Shown here: positions 1 to 10,057 of the stretch, one piece after another
Layout: every line of letters begins with the position of its first letter
How positions within the stretch are numbered: the first letter of the stretch is position 1
Assembly: GCF_000220395.1 (NCBI RefSeq)
Contig: NW_004087555.1
Location: 1-28,016 of the forward strand
DNA length: 28,016 bases
Origin: Ichthyophthirius multifiliis
Lineage: Eukaryota; Ciliophora; Oligohymenophorea; Hymenostomatida
Direction: 5' to 3'
The notes under the pieces: model-generated
Databases searched by the model: none
What the model was told of the DNA's origin: nothing
Seen by the model: only the letters and a program-made list of their open reading frames with translations
Position numbers and translations under genes: made by a program

Positions 1-121
1 TATTTAAATTTGTATTTACTACCTAAATCTTAATACATAAATTATTAAAAATATTTGCTGTTTTAATTATGGTAAATGACAGATTAATCATATCTATTAT
101 GATGTAATTAAATGATAAAAA

Positions 122-180
122 AAAATTAAATTAAATTAAATTAAATTAAATTAAATTAAATTAAATTAAATTAAATTAAA
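122..180. repeat. (AAATT)n pentanucleotide satellite, about 11 units
   Basis: An uninterrupted run of AAATT units spans this stretch with no visible variant. In a genome this rich in A and T such arrays can arise by slippage. No gene lies next to it. Confidence 0.9.
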
Positions 181-551
181 TATACTAGTAAATAATTATA
201 AGATTTTATAAATTTGTTTGATTTGTCTATATTCATATATAAATATTTTTATAAAATATAAAATTTATTTATTTATTTAAAAATAATATTTTTTGAATAG
301 ATTAAATATAAAAATATAAATGACTTAGTTGAGAAAATAATGTTTAAAATTAAATATTAAAAAAATATAATCTATTTTATATTATTTTTTTATGCATCTT
401 TTTATTTCTAAAAAACTCAATCAAAAAAAATGTAATTACCCATTTTTTTTGAATTTTTTTTAATTAATTATTGTTTATTTAAAAAAAAATACGAACTTGT
501 AATATTTATTTTTAATCATAAAAATTTATTTTATTAATTTTTTTAAAAATA

Positions 552-583
552 ATTGATAGAATCATATTTTATTTTCTATCAAT
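552..583. repeat. Perfect 10-bp inverted repeat (hairpin)
   Basis: ATTGATAGAA and its exact reverse complement TTCTATCAAT are separated by 12 nt. It can form a stem-loop. No gene or T-run tells what it might do, and it may be chance in AT-rich DNA. Confidence 0.6.
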
Positions 584-1213
584 ATAAATTTTGTTAAATT
601 TATATTAAAGTTAGTATAAAATATAAAATAAGTTAGTAATTATACATCTTTGATAAAATATATATATAAAAAAAAAATAACAAGTAAATTATATATTTTT
701 AAAATTTTTATATATTAAATACTATATTAATTAAATATTTTTTTTACTTTTACTATTTATAAGAATTTTGAAAATCAATTATTTTTTTTACTTTAAAAAT
801 ATTACATACACTATTGTTTTTATTTAGTTTATAAAATATTAAATTGTTTAAAGAATTATTATATTTTCATTAAATTTAAAAATAAATAATTTATTAATAT
901 AGTATATTATAATTATCTTATAAATAAATTATATTAAAATTATTTTGTAATTTTATATTATAACATTTTTATTTTTTAGATATTAAATTCATTTATTCTA
1001 TTTTGTAAACATATTATTTTTATATATATTTAATAATAGAAATAAATAACATTGTTTAAATATCATAATTAACAGAATTTTAAACAGAAAAAAGAAAAAA
1101 AATATATATATATATGTAATTTTAAATTAAAATTCAAAAATCAATATTTATGAAATATATTATATTTATTATTTTTAAAATGTAAAAAAATATATTTCTT
1201 TTAATTTTTTAAA

Positions 1214-1221
1214 TATCCCGC
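1214..1221 (+). promoter_or_regulatory. E2F-like element upstream of CDT1
   Basis: TATCCCGC sits about 93 bp before the CDT1 start codon and is the only GC-rich word in the region. It differs by one base from the classical E2F/DP consensus TTTCCCGC. In animals and plants CDT1 is a known E2F target, and ciliates have E2F/DP proteins. The role here is an inference from the match and its position. Confidence 0.4.
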
Positions 1222-1314
1222 TTTATGCTCATTTTATTAATTAAAAATACATAATTTTAGAGGCAAATAAAATAAATAAAAATACAAGATAATTGCAAAA
1301 ATAAAATAAAAATA

Positions 1315-2806
1315 ATGATTATAAGTTAAACCAAAAATGCAAGTTAAAGGTTAAAAGTTATCGAAAAATAGGATTTCGAAGATACTATTATAAATAAGGA
1401 TTTTTTGAAAAATAAAATTGAAATAGAATAAAACTCGAATACATTTAATAATATTAAGTAAATACAAATGGATGAAGAAACAATGAAATTAGAATAAGTA
1501 AATTTAAAATAACCATTAAAAAAGGAAGAATTAAGTAAACTTTTGACTGAAAAAGACAAGGCAAAATTAAATTTATAGAAAATAACTTAATACTAAAATT
1601 AAATATAGACTTTAAAAATTTCATAAATAAGTCAAAAACCAAAATTTAATGAAGAAACGTAAAAAATAATAGATTAAATAAAAAATAAATTCCAAAAAAA
1701 TAACAATTAAACTCCTACAGAAGCTGAAGTAAATACCCAAAAAATATTTAACAATCCTGTATCTCTTAAATAAAGATATGAATATTTACTTAAAGAATAA
1801 CAAGAATTTCCTTTACCAAATTCATATTAAGAATTGATAGATACTTTTAATAAAATCGAACAATGCATAGATTTATTCAAATAAAGAAACAAGCCTTTAT
1901 TTTTATAAAACATAAAAAACAATATGGAGAAGGTAATGAGAACTAATTTAACGATTTAGTAAATTTAATAAATAATATATTTATATCCATAGGCTTATAA
2001 ATTGAATTGGAGCAAAAACGAATTTTTGAGAATTAACTAAGATTTATATTTTGATATGAATTAGGAAGAAAAAGGAAAATCTATACAGGAAAGGGTTTAG
2101 CATTTTAAAAATGTTATTTTGGAAAAAGTTAAATAATTACATGATGAATTTCTAAAAAATAATGGACTAATTGAGTTAAAAGAAGATTTAGAATAAAGTT
2201 TTTAATGGCATAAAGATTTTAAATTGGAAAATTTACCTTAGATTGAATTAGGTAGCTTGCCTGTTTAGAGAAGGTTCGAAGAAAAACAAGGGGATGAAGA
2301 TTATAAAAGAGAAAATGATATTGCTTATTAGATAATAAAAAAAGAATTATTGATGCTTAAAATGAAGAAAAGAAAAAACTAGAATTAATTTAGTTAAGTA
2401 AAAATATATGTACCACAGATAATAATACGGGACTGAGTGATAGAATATATAAACTTATTAAAGCAAAAGAAATTTTGATAAATAAAGAAAGAGAATAAAC
2501 TACTTAGGATTTTGTTTAAAAAAATCCGATGTTAGATTAAATTCCTACTATTAAAAAGGTTGTGGAAATTATTTAACTTTATTATGTTTAAAAAAAAGTT
2601 AGTAATATTTTCTATGCTAATATAGTAGATCATGTTTTGAGTATTTAAAATCTTATATTAAGTAAAAAGATGTTATTGAGATTATTGATTTTTTGACATA
2701 AGAGTGTAAAGATTGGATGAGTATTATTGATAATAAACAAGGGTAAATTATTAGAATTAATAAAAGTATTTCTATAGGGCAAGTTTATGCGATGTTTGAT
2801 AAATGA
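1315..2806 (+). CDS. CDT1: DNA replication licensing factor CDT1
   Basis: CDT1 loads the MCM2-7 helicase onto origins together with ORC and CDC6. The start is the ATG at 1315, the furthest upstream in an open frame with coding character. Restored, the protein is about 497 residues. An N-terminal region of about 130 residues is Gln- and Lys-rich and looks disordered. The central winged-helix fold follows (the geminin-binding region in animals), with LKQRYEYLLKEQQEFPLP, a YPQAYKL stretch and a KQLHDEFL helix. The C-terminal winged helix (MCM-binding) ends in IIRINKSISIGQVYAMFDK. Two frame changes occur in A runs, near 2337-2343 and near 2665-2669. Each is repaired by one added A, and the domain match continues across both, so I read them as homopolymer undercalls. 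TAA and TAG code for Gln throughout. I rely on the order of both winged-helix domains. No geminin or PIP-box claim is made. Confidence 0.8.
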
Positions 2807-3500
2807 TTTTTTTTTTTCGTTCCTTTGTTATTATTATTTTTGTATATTTTGTATAAACTTATCATTCATTTTTTACGGATTCTTTTTTTTATATATATAA
2901 AATTTACAAAAATATTGGTAAAAATTTCAGAAATGTTTTTTAATTAAAAACTATATTTATATTTATTATTTTTATTGAATTTTTTTATACATGTATGTTT
3001 TTCCTAAGTAGAATAGGAAACTCTCCTATGTAGTCATACAATAAAAAACAATTAAAATCAAATCATATGGACTAAAAAAAATAATTTTTTTCAAGACACA
3101 ATATAAATTTTTATATTATATCTGGGGAGGTAAAAAAATTATTTATTAATTTATTTAAAAATATATTTTTTATTATTTATTTTTAAATAAATTATTTCTT
3201 TTTATTAATTAACATATTTAAAATTTCTTAAAATAAATATAGAATAAAATAAAAAATATTAAAATAAATAATATTATATATATAAAAATATTTATAAAAA
3301 AATAAAATTAATTATATAGTAAAAAAGAAAAATATTAGATAAATACCTATTTATTATCAAATATAAATATTATTAAATTTTAATTTAAAATAAAGAATTG
3401 CTATTTCTTCTAATAAAATAGTATTTTGTTTTAATATATATTAAAAATTATTAAAATAAATAATATTTAAATTTATCACGTATTATTTTTAATTTTGAAT
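2807..3500. other. Intergenic, AT-rich, with one GC-richer island
   Basis: Most of this interval is A/T homopolymer. The exception is about 3000-3130, listed separately. No convincing reading frame is visible elsewhere in the gap. Confidence 0.5.
2990..3130. other. GC-richer island, possible structured RNA or short gene remnant
   Basis: This patch stands out from very AT-rich flanks. Nested inverted repeats are visible: TCCTA/TAGGA with a 7-nt loop near 3001-3018, enclosed by GTATG/CATAC (about 2995-3050). A CTGGGGAGG word lies near 3122. I looked for tRNA boxes, snRNA signatures and the telomerase RNA template CAACCCCAA and found none. The minus strand is also open in code 6 and includes a hydrophobic stretch, so a degraded coding segment is an alternative. 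Confidence 0.25.
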
Positions 3501-3855
3501 ATGTCTACGATTATATTTATAAGGAATCTAAAATCTATGAAAATTTATTTTTTGAGTTTTAAAAATAAACAAGATGAAAAAATATAAATTTTTATGCCAT
3601 TTAAAAAGCAAGAAATTGTCCTTCTAAGGTTGGGAAAGTATTTATTAAATTTAAATATCTTTTTTTTGAAATATTTAATTAATTTATTTATAGGTATCAA
3701 TTAAATGCTAAAAGAGATAAAAATATTTTAAATGGAAGAACTTATAATATAAGAACTAATATAATTTCTTTTTATCCACAAGAAAAAATTAGTGAATTTA
3801 ACATAATAATATTTTTTTATATTTTAAATTATAAATAATTCCATTTATGTATAAA
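3501..3855 (+). CDS. Possible small gene with one intron, unrecognised
   Basis: ATG at 3501 opens a frame of about 45 codons that is richer in G and C than its flanks and includes KKQEIVLLRLGK. It reaches a candidate GT..AG intron at 3638-3693 (56 nt, GTATTT..TATAG), typical of introns in this window. The frame resumes with YQLNAKRDKNILNGRTYNI. Beyond about 3800 the sequence turns into A/T homopolymer. No TGA falls in frame for several hundred bases, so the true end is unknown and the given end is arbitrary. The unspliced frame is also open. I do not recognise the protein. It lies upstream of the RING gene on the same strand and could be an upstream exon, but I see no join. Confidence 0.3.
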
Positions 3856-4181
3856 TATGATAAAAATTTAAAAAATGCTTTATTTTTTGATAAATATTAT
3901 TACTTACATTTATTATTATTTATTTTTATTTAATATTATTAAAAAAAAAAAAATATCAGAGTAGAAAACACCAAACTTTTATAATTTTTCAATAACTAAT
4001 TTAAATATTTTACTTATTCATATATATTTTATAAATAGAAATCATGTTTTTTATATTTATCAATAAAAGAAAAACTATTTTGTATTTGGTTTAAATAATG
4101 TATAAATATAATTATTTTATATTTTTAACTATTTTTAATTATTATTTTTTAAAAAAGGAAAAACTATTTAACAATTAATAA

Positions 4182-5197
4182 ATGAAAAACAGCAATAACA
4201 TAAATTAAAACTATATGCAAAAAATAAATTAAAACACAAGAAGAATATTCGACGCAAATATTATATCTAAAAAAAGTTAAAATAATACTATATTTATTTA
4301 TTATTTTTTTTATAATAATTAAATATTTATTTTAAAAATAGCTGAAACATATTAAAAAAATTAGTAGCAATAACCTAAATAAATAAACGCTTAAGATTAT
4401 TTCAAATAATAAATATCAGCAAAATAATTTTTATTTAATGAAAATCCATTAAATAAATATGAAATTTAGAAAGAAGATATCATAAATTCCTCTATTTATA
4501 AAGAACTGCTTACAAAATTTGAACATTTAGCTGTTCTCTATTAAGAAATGAAAGAAAAAAATAATTAGAATCAGCAAATAATAAAAACATAAGAAGAATA
4601 AATAAAGAATTTAAAATTAGATAACTTTAAATTATATTAAGATAAAAAATATTTTAAAAGAAATATCAAGACTTAAAGAACTTTGTTTAAACTAGTAATT
4701 TTTAATATAATTTTAAATCCATATTAAAAAATATAACAGATTCAGATATTAATTTATTATAAGCTGTTTATGAATTAAGAGCATAATAATAAGAAGAATA
4801 AATGCTTTAAATGGCAATTTAATAATCTGCAAATGAAGTTTAAAATGATCCGAATTGCATAAATCCTGATACTATGACATATGAAGTTTTTTTATTTAAA
4901 TTTTAATTTTTTTTATAATTTTTTTATTCTAATTTTAAGTAATTGATGGAATTATAAGAAAAAATAGGAAAAGTTAGTAAAGGGTTAAATTAATAATAGA
5001 TATAATAAATAAAGGAAATAGAATTCAATCAAAATCTAAAAAATAAAATTGATTCGAAGTGTTCAATATGTATAAATGAATTTGAAAATGAAGAGATTAT
5101 AAAATAACTTAATTGTAATCATTTTTATCATAAAAATTGTATAGAAAATTGGCTTTAAAATGAAAATACATGTCCTGTTTGTAAACGTTATGTATGA
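4182..5197 (+). CDS. RING-H2 E3 ubiquitin ligase (BIG BROTHER-like C-terminus)
   Basis: Restored, this is a protein of about 298 residues. A Gln/Asn-rich N-terminus and a coiled-coil stretch come first (EEQIKNLKLDNFKLYQDKK). The segment MTYEQLMELQEKIGKVSKGL follows; in plant BIG BROTHER-type and related ligases such a segment lies just before the RING. The C-terminal RING-H2 has the metal ligands C-x2-C (CSIC), C-x-H-x2-H-x2-C (CNHFYHKNC) and CPVC, and the protein ends five residues after CPVC. Introns are at 4276-4341 (66 nt) and 4886-4939 (54 nt); both keep frame either way, but splicing removes non-coding-looking sequence. One frame change near 4650 in an A6 run is repaired by one added A. 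The protein probably transfers ubiquitin with an E2; its substrate cannot be told. The RING call is firm and the BIG BROTHER likeness moderate. Confidence 0.8.
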
Positions 5198-5340
5198 GAA
5201 AAAAGTTTGAAAAATAGAAAATATTTATTAAAATAAAACTTATTTAAACAAAAAAATATATTTGCATTAAATACTAAAAAAACAGTTTATTTTTTATTTT
5301 TAATATTTTGGTTTTATATTTTTTTCTTTTTTATAATAAA

Positions 5341-6794
5341 TCAATAAATTTTTTTATACATTAATAATTAATTTTATATTAATTAGATTTTTTATTTATA
5401 ATCATTTTGTAACTCTTAACATTTTTTCTCATATTGTCTTTCAAAGGCTTCCAATATATGTGTGCTTTTCAAAGCCATTTCCTCTTTTTATTTATATTGT
5501 ATACTTTAAATTTTTATAAAATTTTTCTTTATTTTTTTGTATTTCATTTTTCAATTTTCCTTAGTTTTTTTCTAAAAAAGTTATTTTTTCTAAATTCAGT
5601 TTAAAGTCCACCTAACATTTATTTTCATTTTCTTTAATTTTTTCCTATAAAACTTTGCAAGCATTACCAAAATTATTTTTTTCGTTTTAAATTATTTATA
5701 AATCTATGTATTTTTTCGTTCTCTAGCGAATTTTAAATATCTTAAATTTACTAATTTAATATTTCTTCTCCAATTAAATTTGTGAATTAGATATCAGATT
5801 CTTGATATTGAATTAATTCTAATTTTTTTTTTTATTTTTTCTTCATTATCAATTATTGTAATTTCATTTTTATTGATTTATTTTTATATTTATTACATTT
5901 TTTTTATAATGTTAATTAGTATATTTGTTCTATAAAAAAAATTACTTTTTCTTAGATTTTTTATTTATAATTTTAGGTTTTCTCCATTTATATGTTTTAA
6001 ATTATTTTTTATTTTTCTTTATAGTTATGCTTGTAATTATTATTTTTATTTTTTCATCATTATTTTTATTTATACATAATATTTTTCATATAAAATATTT
6101 ATTAGATTAAAAGTATTGTTTATTACTAATTTGCATTAGCACTTTTAATTTTCTTTTAGTTAGTTTTTATTTAAACCCATATTTTATATTTATTATTCAT
6201 ATCTTTATATTTATTTTTTTAATATACTACTTTATTAATAATTTTTTTTCCATTTATTTTAATTTCTTAATTGAATCTTAGTTTAATTAAATTTTTATAT
6301 CATTTTCTTATTCTTTTCTTATAGTTTCAAATTTGTATTCATATTTATTTATTATTTACTATTTTTTTTCTTCTCTGTATTTATTTATTAATTTAAATGA
6401 TAAACTTAACGACTTAATATTTGTATTTAGTCTTCATAATAATTACATTTATTTTATTTATTTGAAATAATTTCAGAAGTTAAATTTTCTATTTATTATT
6501 CTTTTTCTGATATTTAGTTTTGATGATTTATTTTTATTTTCTATATTTCGGTTTAATATTTTATTTAGTTAGCTATATTTGTTTAAATTATTTATAAAAA
6601 TTTATAAAAAAAAGTAATTTGCTTCTAATTAATTTGGAGTGTTTTTTTAATATTATAGAATATAAGATTGACTATTTTCATATTTTACTTTTAATTCTTA
6701 TACTTATAATAATAAAAATTCTATATTTTATTATGAAAAAGATTTTCTTATTCAATTTAAATTATTTTTATCTTAGATCTTATTTTTCTTCCAT
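5341..6794 (-). CDS. Long coiled-coil protein, unrecognised
   Basis: The reverse strand reads as a Gln-, Lys- and Glu-rich helical protein. The last 150 residues are clearest, with IGEEILNQQIQDIQNSLENE, then CKVLQEKIKENENK, then STHILEAFERQYEKKC and the end QNQLLMYKKIY before TGA at 5343-5341. The frame changes several times in A/T runs (for example near 5685 and 5515), and the N-terminal half can be followed only in pieces. The start at 6794 (MEEKQDLRQKQF) is the most upstream ATG in a plausible frame. It could be two genes. It is tail-to-tail with the RING gene (about 140 bp between stops) and 96 bp downstream of the DnaJ gene on the same strand. A structural or ciliary role is common for such proteins in ciliates, but nothing here shows it. 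Confidence 0.5.
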
Positions 6795-6890
6795 TTAATT
6801 AATTTTTGTTAAATATTTTTTTTTAATTTATATAAAAAAAAATTGGTTTATTTTTTAAATATAAAATAAAAAATATTTATTGGAAAAAAA

Positions 6891-8297
6891 TCAATCAAAA
6901 TACATATTCCAAACGTTTACATATCTAATTTCACCTTGACTCATATTCTTATAATTGGACTACCACATGAAAATATTCTCTTCTTCTCCTTTAATTAAAA
7001 GTTAAGGAATAGGTCTATGATTAAGTTATACATTTCCAACCCACGTAGATTTATTCGGATTACTAGTTTCAATATTTGTAATTTTGTATTCATACAATTA
7101 GTTATATGCTTCAGGTAAAGGACTAGCATAAGAATGGTAAATATCAAAAAGGCTAACATTTTAATTATCTGGAATATTTTTAATTTATTCCATTTAAATA
7201 GGTACTTTTCTATGCCTGAAATAAATAAAACCTTTGAACCTCATAAAAACTCCAGGGCATTAGTAATAGCCTTTTTATTAAATAATTTACTTCAAGTCTT
7301 GGGCTTTTATGAAAATGTTTTGTAAACATCTTTCAGCTTCCAAAGCAAGACTAATCGCATGGTTTTATCTTAAACCATTTAAAGGTTTTTTTTCTATTTT
7401 CTATTAAGGTGTGAATATTGTTTCGTCGATATTTTCGTAAAAATAAGTATAAGGTACTTGATAGAATTTTAAATTCGAGTAAATCGTATAGTCAATAAGC
7501 TATTCTACAGAATTGCTTTATTAGTTTTATTTAAAAGGCCATAATTTCATATTTCTTTGACTTTTTTAAGCTTATTATATTAAAAATTATTTATTTTATT
7601 GTTTTTGTTATTAGGATGTTTCATACAACTATTGTATTTTTTCATATTTTAATTTTCCTTTAAACGAATCTTCTTTTTCTTAAAAAAATACGATAAACCC
7701 ATACCCAGCAACACATAAAGTAAATGTAGCGAATGCATATAAATAATAGGTGTTTATAGGAGGAGGTGGGGTGTTTACCATTTTTTTCTAGAAATCTTAT
7801 TCTACATATTCGTTCTCCTTTTTTTATTCAGTGTAATAAGGTGAATATTATTTCTTAAGTTTTTGTTTCATTAATTATTAAATTTTTTCATGGAAAATTT
7901 CCTTCTTTAGTTTATTTTCGGATTTTTGTATTTCATCTTGATTATTTGTACCAAAAATATTATAATATAATTAATCATATTGTTCTTTTAATTCTTTGTC
8001 AGTTTGAAATATATATTAATAGTAATATTAATATCGAATATTTGAAGATTAAGGATTATAGTCATTTTTGATATTTTTATCACTATAATATTATTCTAAT
8101 ATCTTGTAAGCGATGTTTATTTATTTTGTTTTATCAAGAGCTTCTTTGTCGTGATGATTTATGTCCGGGTGATACTATTTTTAGAGCTTATTGTATTAGG
8201 ATCGAATTGTTTGCCAGGAGGCATCCTTGGGTATTTTAAGAACATTGTAAGCCTCATTTATAAGTAAACAAAATCGAAAATTAGTTTTAAAAAACAT
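6891..8297 (-). CDS. Membrane-anchored DnaJ (Hsp40) protein
   Basis: This is one unbroken code-6 frame of 468 residues with no intron. A J domain covers about residues 14-75: EAYNVLKIPKDASWQTIRSQ, the HPD motif at 43-45 that stimulates Hsp70 ATPase, and the helix KQINIAYKILEQYY. A charged helical linker follows. One membrane segment lies at about 184-205 (YYLYAFATFTLCVAGYGFIVFF) just after a PPPP stretch. The remaining 260 residues hold an unrecognised soluble domain ending in IRYVNVWNMYFD. The J domain lies before the membrane segment. The first residues (MFFKTNFRFCLL) could be a weak mitochondrial or signal sequence, so the membrane (ER or mitochondrial) is not decided. There are no Gly/Phe or zinc-finger regions, so it is a type III (DNAJC-like) co-chaperone. 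The clean frame shows that decay is not general here. Confidence 0.85.
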
Positions 8298-8443
8298 ATT
8301 CTTTTATATTTTATATATATATATTTAAATGTTTTAAATAATATAAAAATATTGTATATTTGTTTAATATATATATTTATTTTTACTTTTATTAAATTAA
8401 TAATAATATATGTAAATATTTTAATTTTATATATAAATATTTA

Positions 8444-9089
8444 TCATATTATAACAAATATCTTTAAAAAAAAAAAAAATATTTAATTTTAGTTGTTTTC
8501 ATTAAATTCTTTTTGATCTAATATCTTTAAATCAAGTCCAATTAAAAACCCCTTTTTAAATTCTAAAATCCTTTATTTTATCCAAACTCATAAGTTTGAA
8601 TTTAAAATAAATCTAACCGAATTTACTATATTATTAATTAAATCTTTCAAAATTTTAAAATTTACCTAATTAATTCAATAAGTTATATTAAATATTAGAA
8701 TTTTAATTAATTTTGAAGCTACTTATTGATTAAATTGCAATCTTAAATTTAACTATTTTACTAACTCATAAAATTAAAAGGCATGATTTTTTATTTTTTT
8801 AAATATGCATTTAAAGCGGAAAATAAAGTAATTAAGTTTTTCCCTAAAATTCATTTTCGATGGCAATTCTGAGAAAAATTATACATGTTAATGACTGCAG
8901 AAATCAATTTTTTTGATTCTATTTTATATATTTTTGGCCATAATTTTAGAGTTCTTGATTAACTAAGCTTTTTGCATTAAGCATTGAAAAACTTTTACGA
9001 CTATATTAAATTATAAAAAAATTAAGTTTAAGTATTTTTAAGTTTTGAATTAAAGGTTGTATTTCTTGGGTTGTTTCAAGATTGTTCAT
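8444..9089 (-). CDS. Probable gene, unrecognised, frame broken
   Basis: The reverse strand has coding character, with more G and C than its surroundings. It starts at ATG 9089 (MNNLETTQEIQPLIQNLKIL) and runs through SMLNAKSLVNQELQNYGQKY. A second frame carries FFSELPSKMNFREKLNYF, and a third ends with FGQIYFKFKLMSLDKIKDF and GFLIGLDLKILDQKEF. The two changes of frame fall in A/T runs, near 8910 and 8700. No TGA is met until about 8444, past a T13 run, so the end is uncertain. Open sequence upstream of 9089 may hold a first exon. I recognise no domain. It may be a sequencing-damaged gene or a decaying one. Confidence 0.4.
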
Positions 9090-10057
9090 ATTATGAATTA
9101 ATTAAATGTCTTTCTAAAATTTGATTTAAAATAGTTTGAATCGATATTAGATTGTATAATTGAATATTAGAAAAAAATAATTTTGTTTACAATATTTAAT
9201 GCTTAATAAAGTTTTTTTTATAGTAAGAAGGTTTCGTTCATAAACCTACATTCCTATATTCAAAGTTTTAAATATTATTAATTTAATTAAAATCTTTTGT
9301 ATTTCCTAAAATGTAAAATTAAATTATTACTATATTAATTTATATTTTTAAATATAAATATAATAGCACCAATGAAAAAATATTAGCTTATAATCTAATA
9401 ACCAAGTATACAACTCAATATAAACCATAATTTTTATTTTATATAAATATTTTTAGCATTTATTTTTTTGATTTTATTCAGTAAATAATTATCTGCATAT
9501 TTAATAATTTTCATAAAAAGTAATTTTTAACATTTACTTTCTTATTAATTAATTTTATTTTTATTTAGAATATAATTATCAATTAAACAAAAGAGTTTAT
9601 TATTATTAATGTAAAATAAAATTAAAAATATTTAATACATTATAAATATAATAAATTTTTATTTATAATTATATAAAAATTATATTAGGTTTTTTTTTTA
9701 AGTATTAAAATTATTTATATTTTTCAATAATTATTAAAAAACAATAAAAAAAAAAAAACTAAAATAATTATTAAAATATACTTTTTTTATTGATTGATTT
9801 GATTAAAAAATATATAGAAAAAATAAAATATTGACAAAGTAATACATATATAATAATAAATAACATATACATTTCAAATAAAATAAATTATATTTAGTTT
9901 AAAATTTCTTCTATTAAATACATTTTCATCTTAAATGCATTTAATTTATATATATATTGTTTTATAAAAAAATCAAAAAAATTAATTATTGGGTTATCTT
10001 TATGTATTACTATATTTATTTTTTATTTAAGTAATTATTATTTTTTTAAATTTAATT
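9090..10057. other. AT-rich intergenic
   Basis: I see nothing supportable beyond a possible tail of the EF-hand gene near 9880-10057. The reverse frame after the EF-hand domain stays open through this region only because TGA is rare in such sequence. Confidence 0.5.

Larger units (their letters stand above)
1..1213. other. AT-rich non-coding lead region
   Basis: I see no gene in this stretch. It is almost pure A and T, with homopolymer runs and no codon pattern in code 6. It contains an AAATT satellite and one perfect 10-bp inverted repeat, which are listed separately. There is no telomeric repeat at this edge, so the window starts inside a chromosome or contig. Confidence 0.6.

Noticed and set aside
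1211-1240. Telomerase RNA-like start (ATATCCCGCTT resembles the 5' end of Tetrahymena telomerase RNA)
   Set aside because: No CAACCCCAA template follows, and CDT1 starts only 95 bp further on. An E2F-like site explains the word better.
1344-1642. Two minus-strand ORFs of 62-71 residues
   Set aside because: They are shadows of the N-terminal part of CDT1 on the plus strand.
1315-2806. Reading TAA/TAG as stops, which would make the window gene-less
   Set aside because: Domains such as CDT1, J, RING, START and the methyltransferase read through in-frame TAA and TAG at positions where Gln is acceptable, and end at TGA.
5925-6110. Plus-strand hydrophobic ORF of 61 residues
   Set aside because: It is antisense to the coiled-coil gene, and its Phe/Leu-rich look is the mirror of Lys/Asn codons on the minus strand.
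7134-7325. Plus-strand ORF of 63 residues
   Set aside because: It lies fully inside the clean 468-residue DnaJ frame on the other strand.
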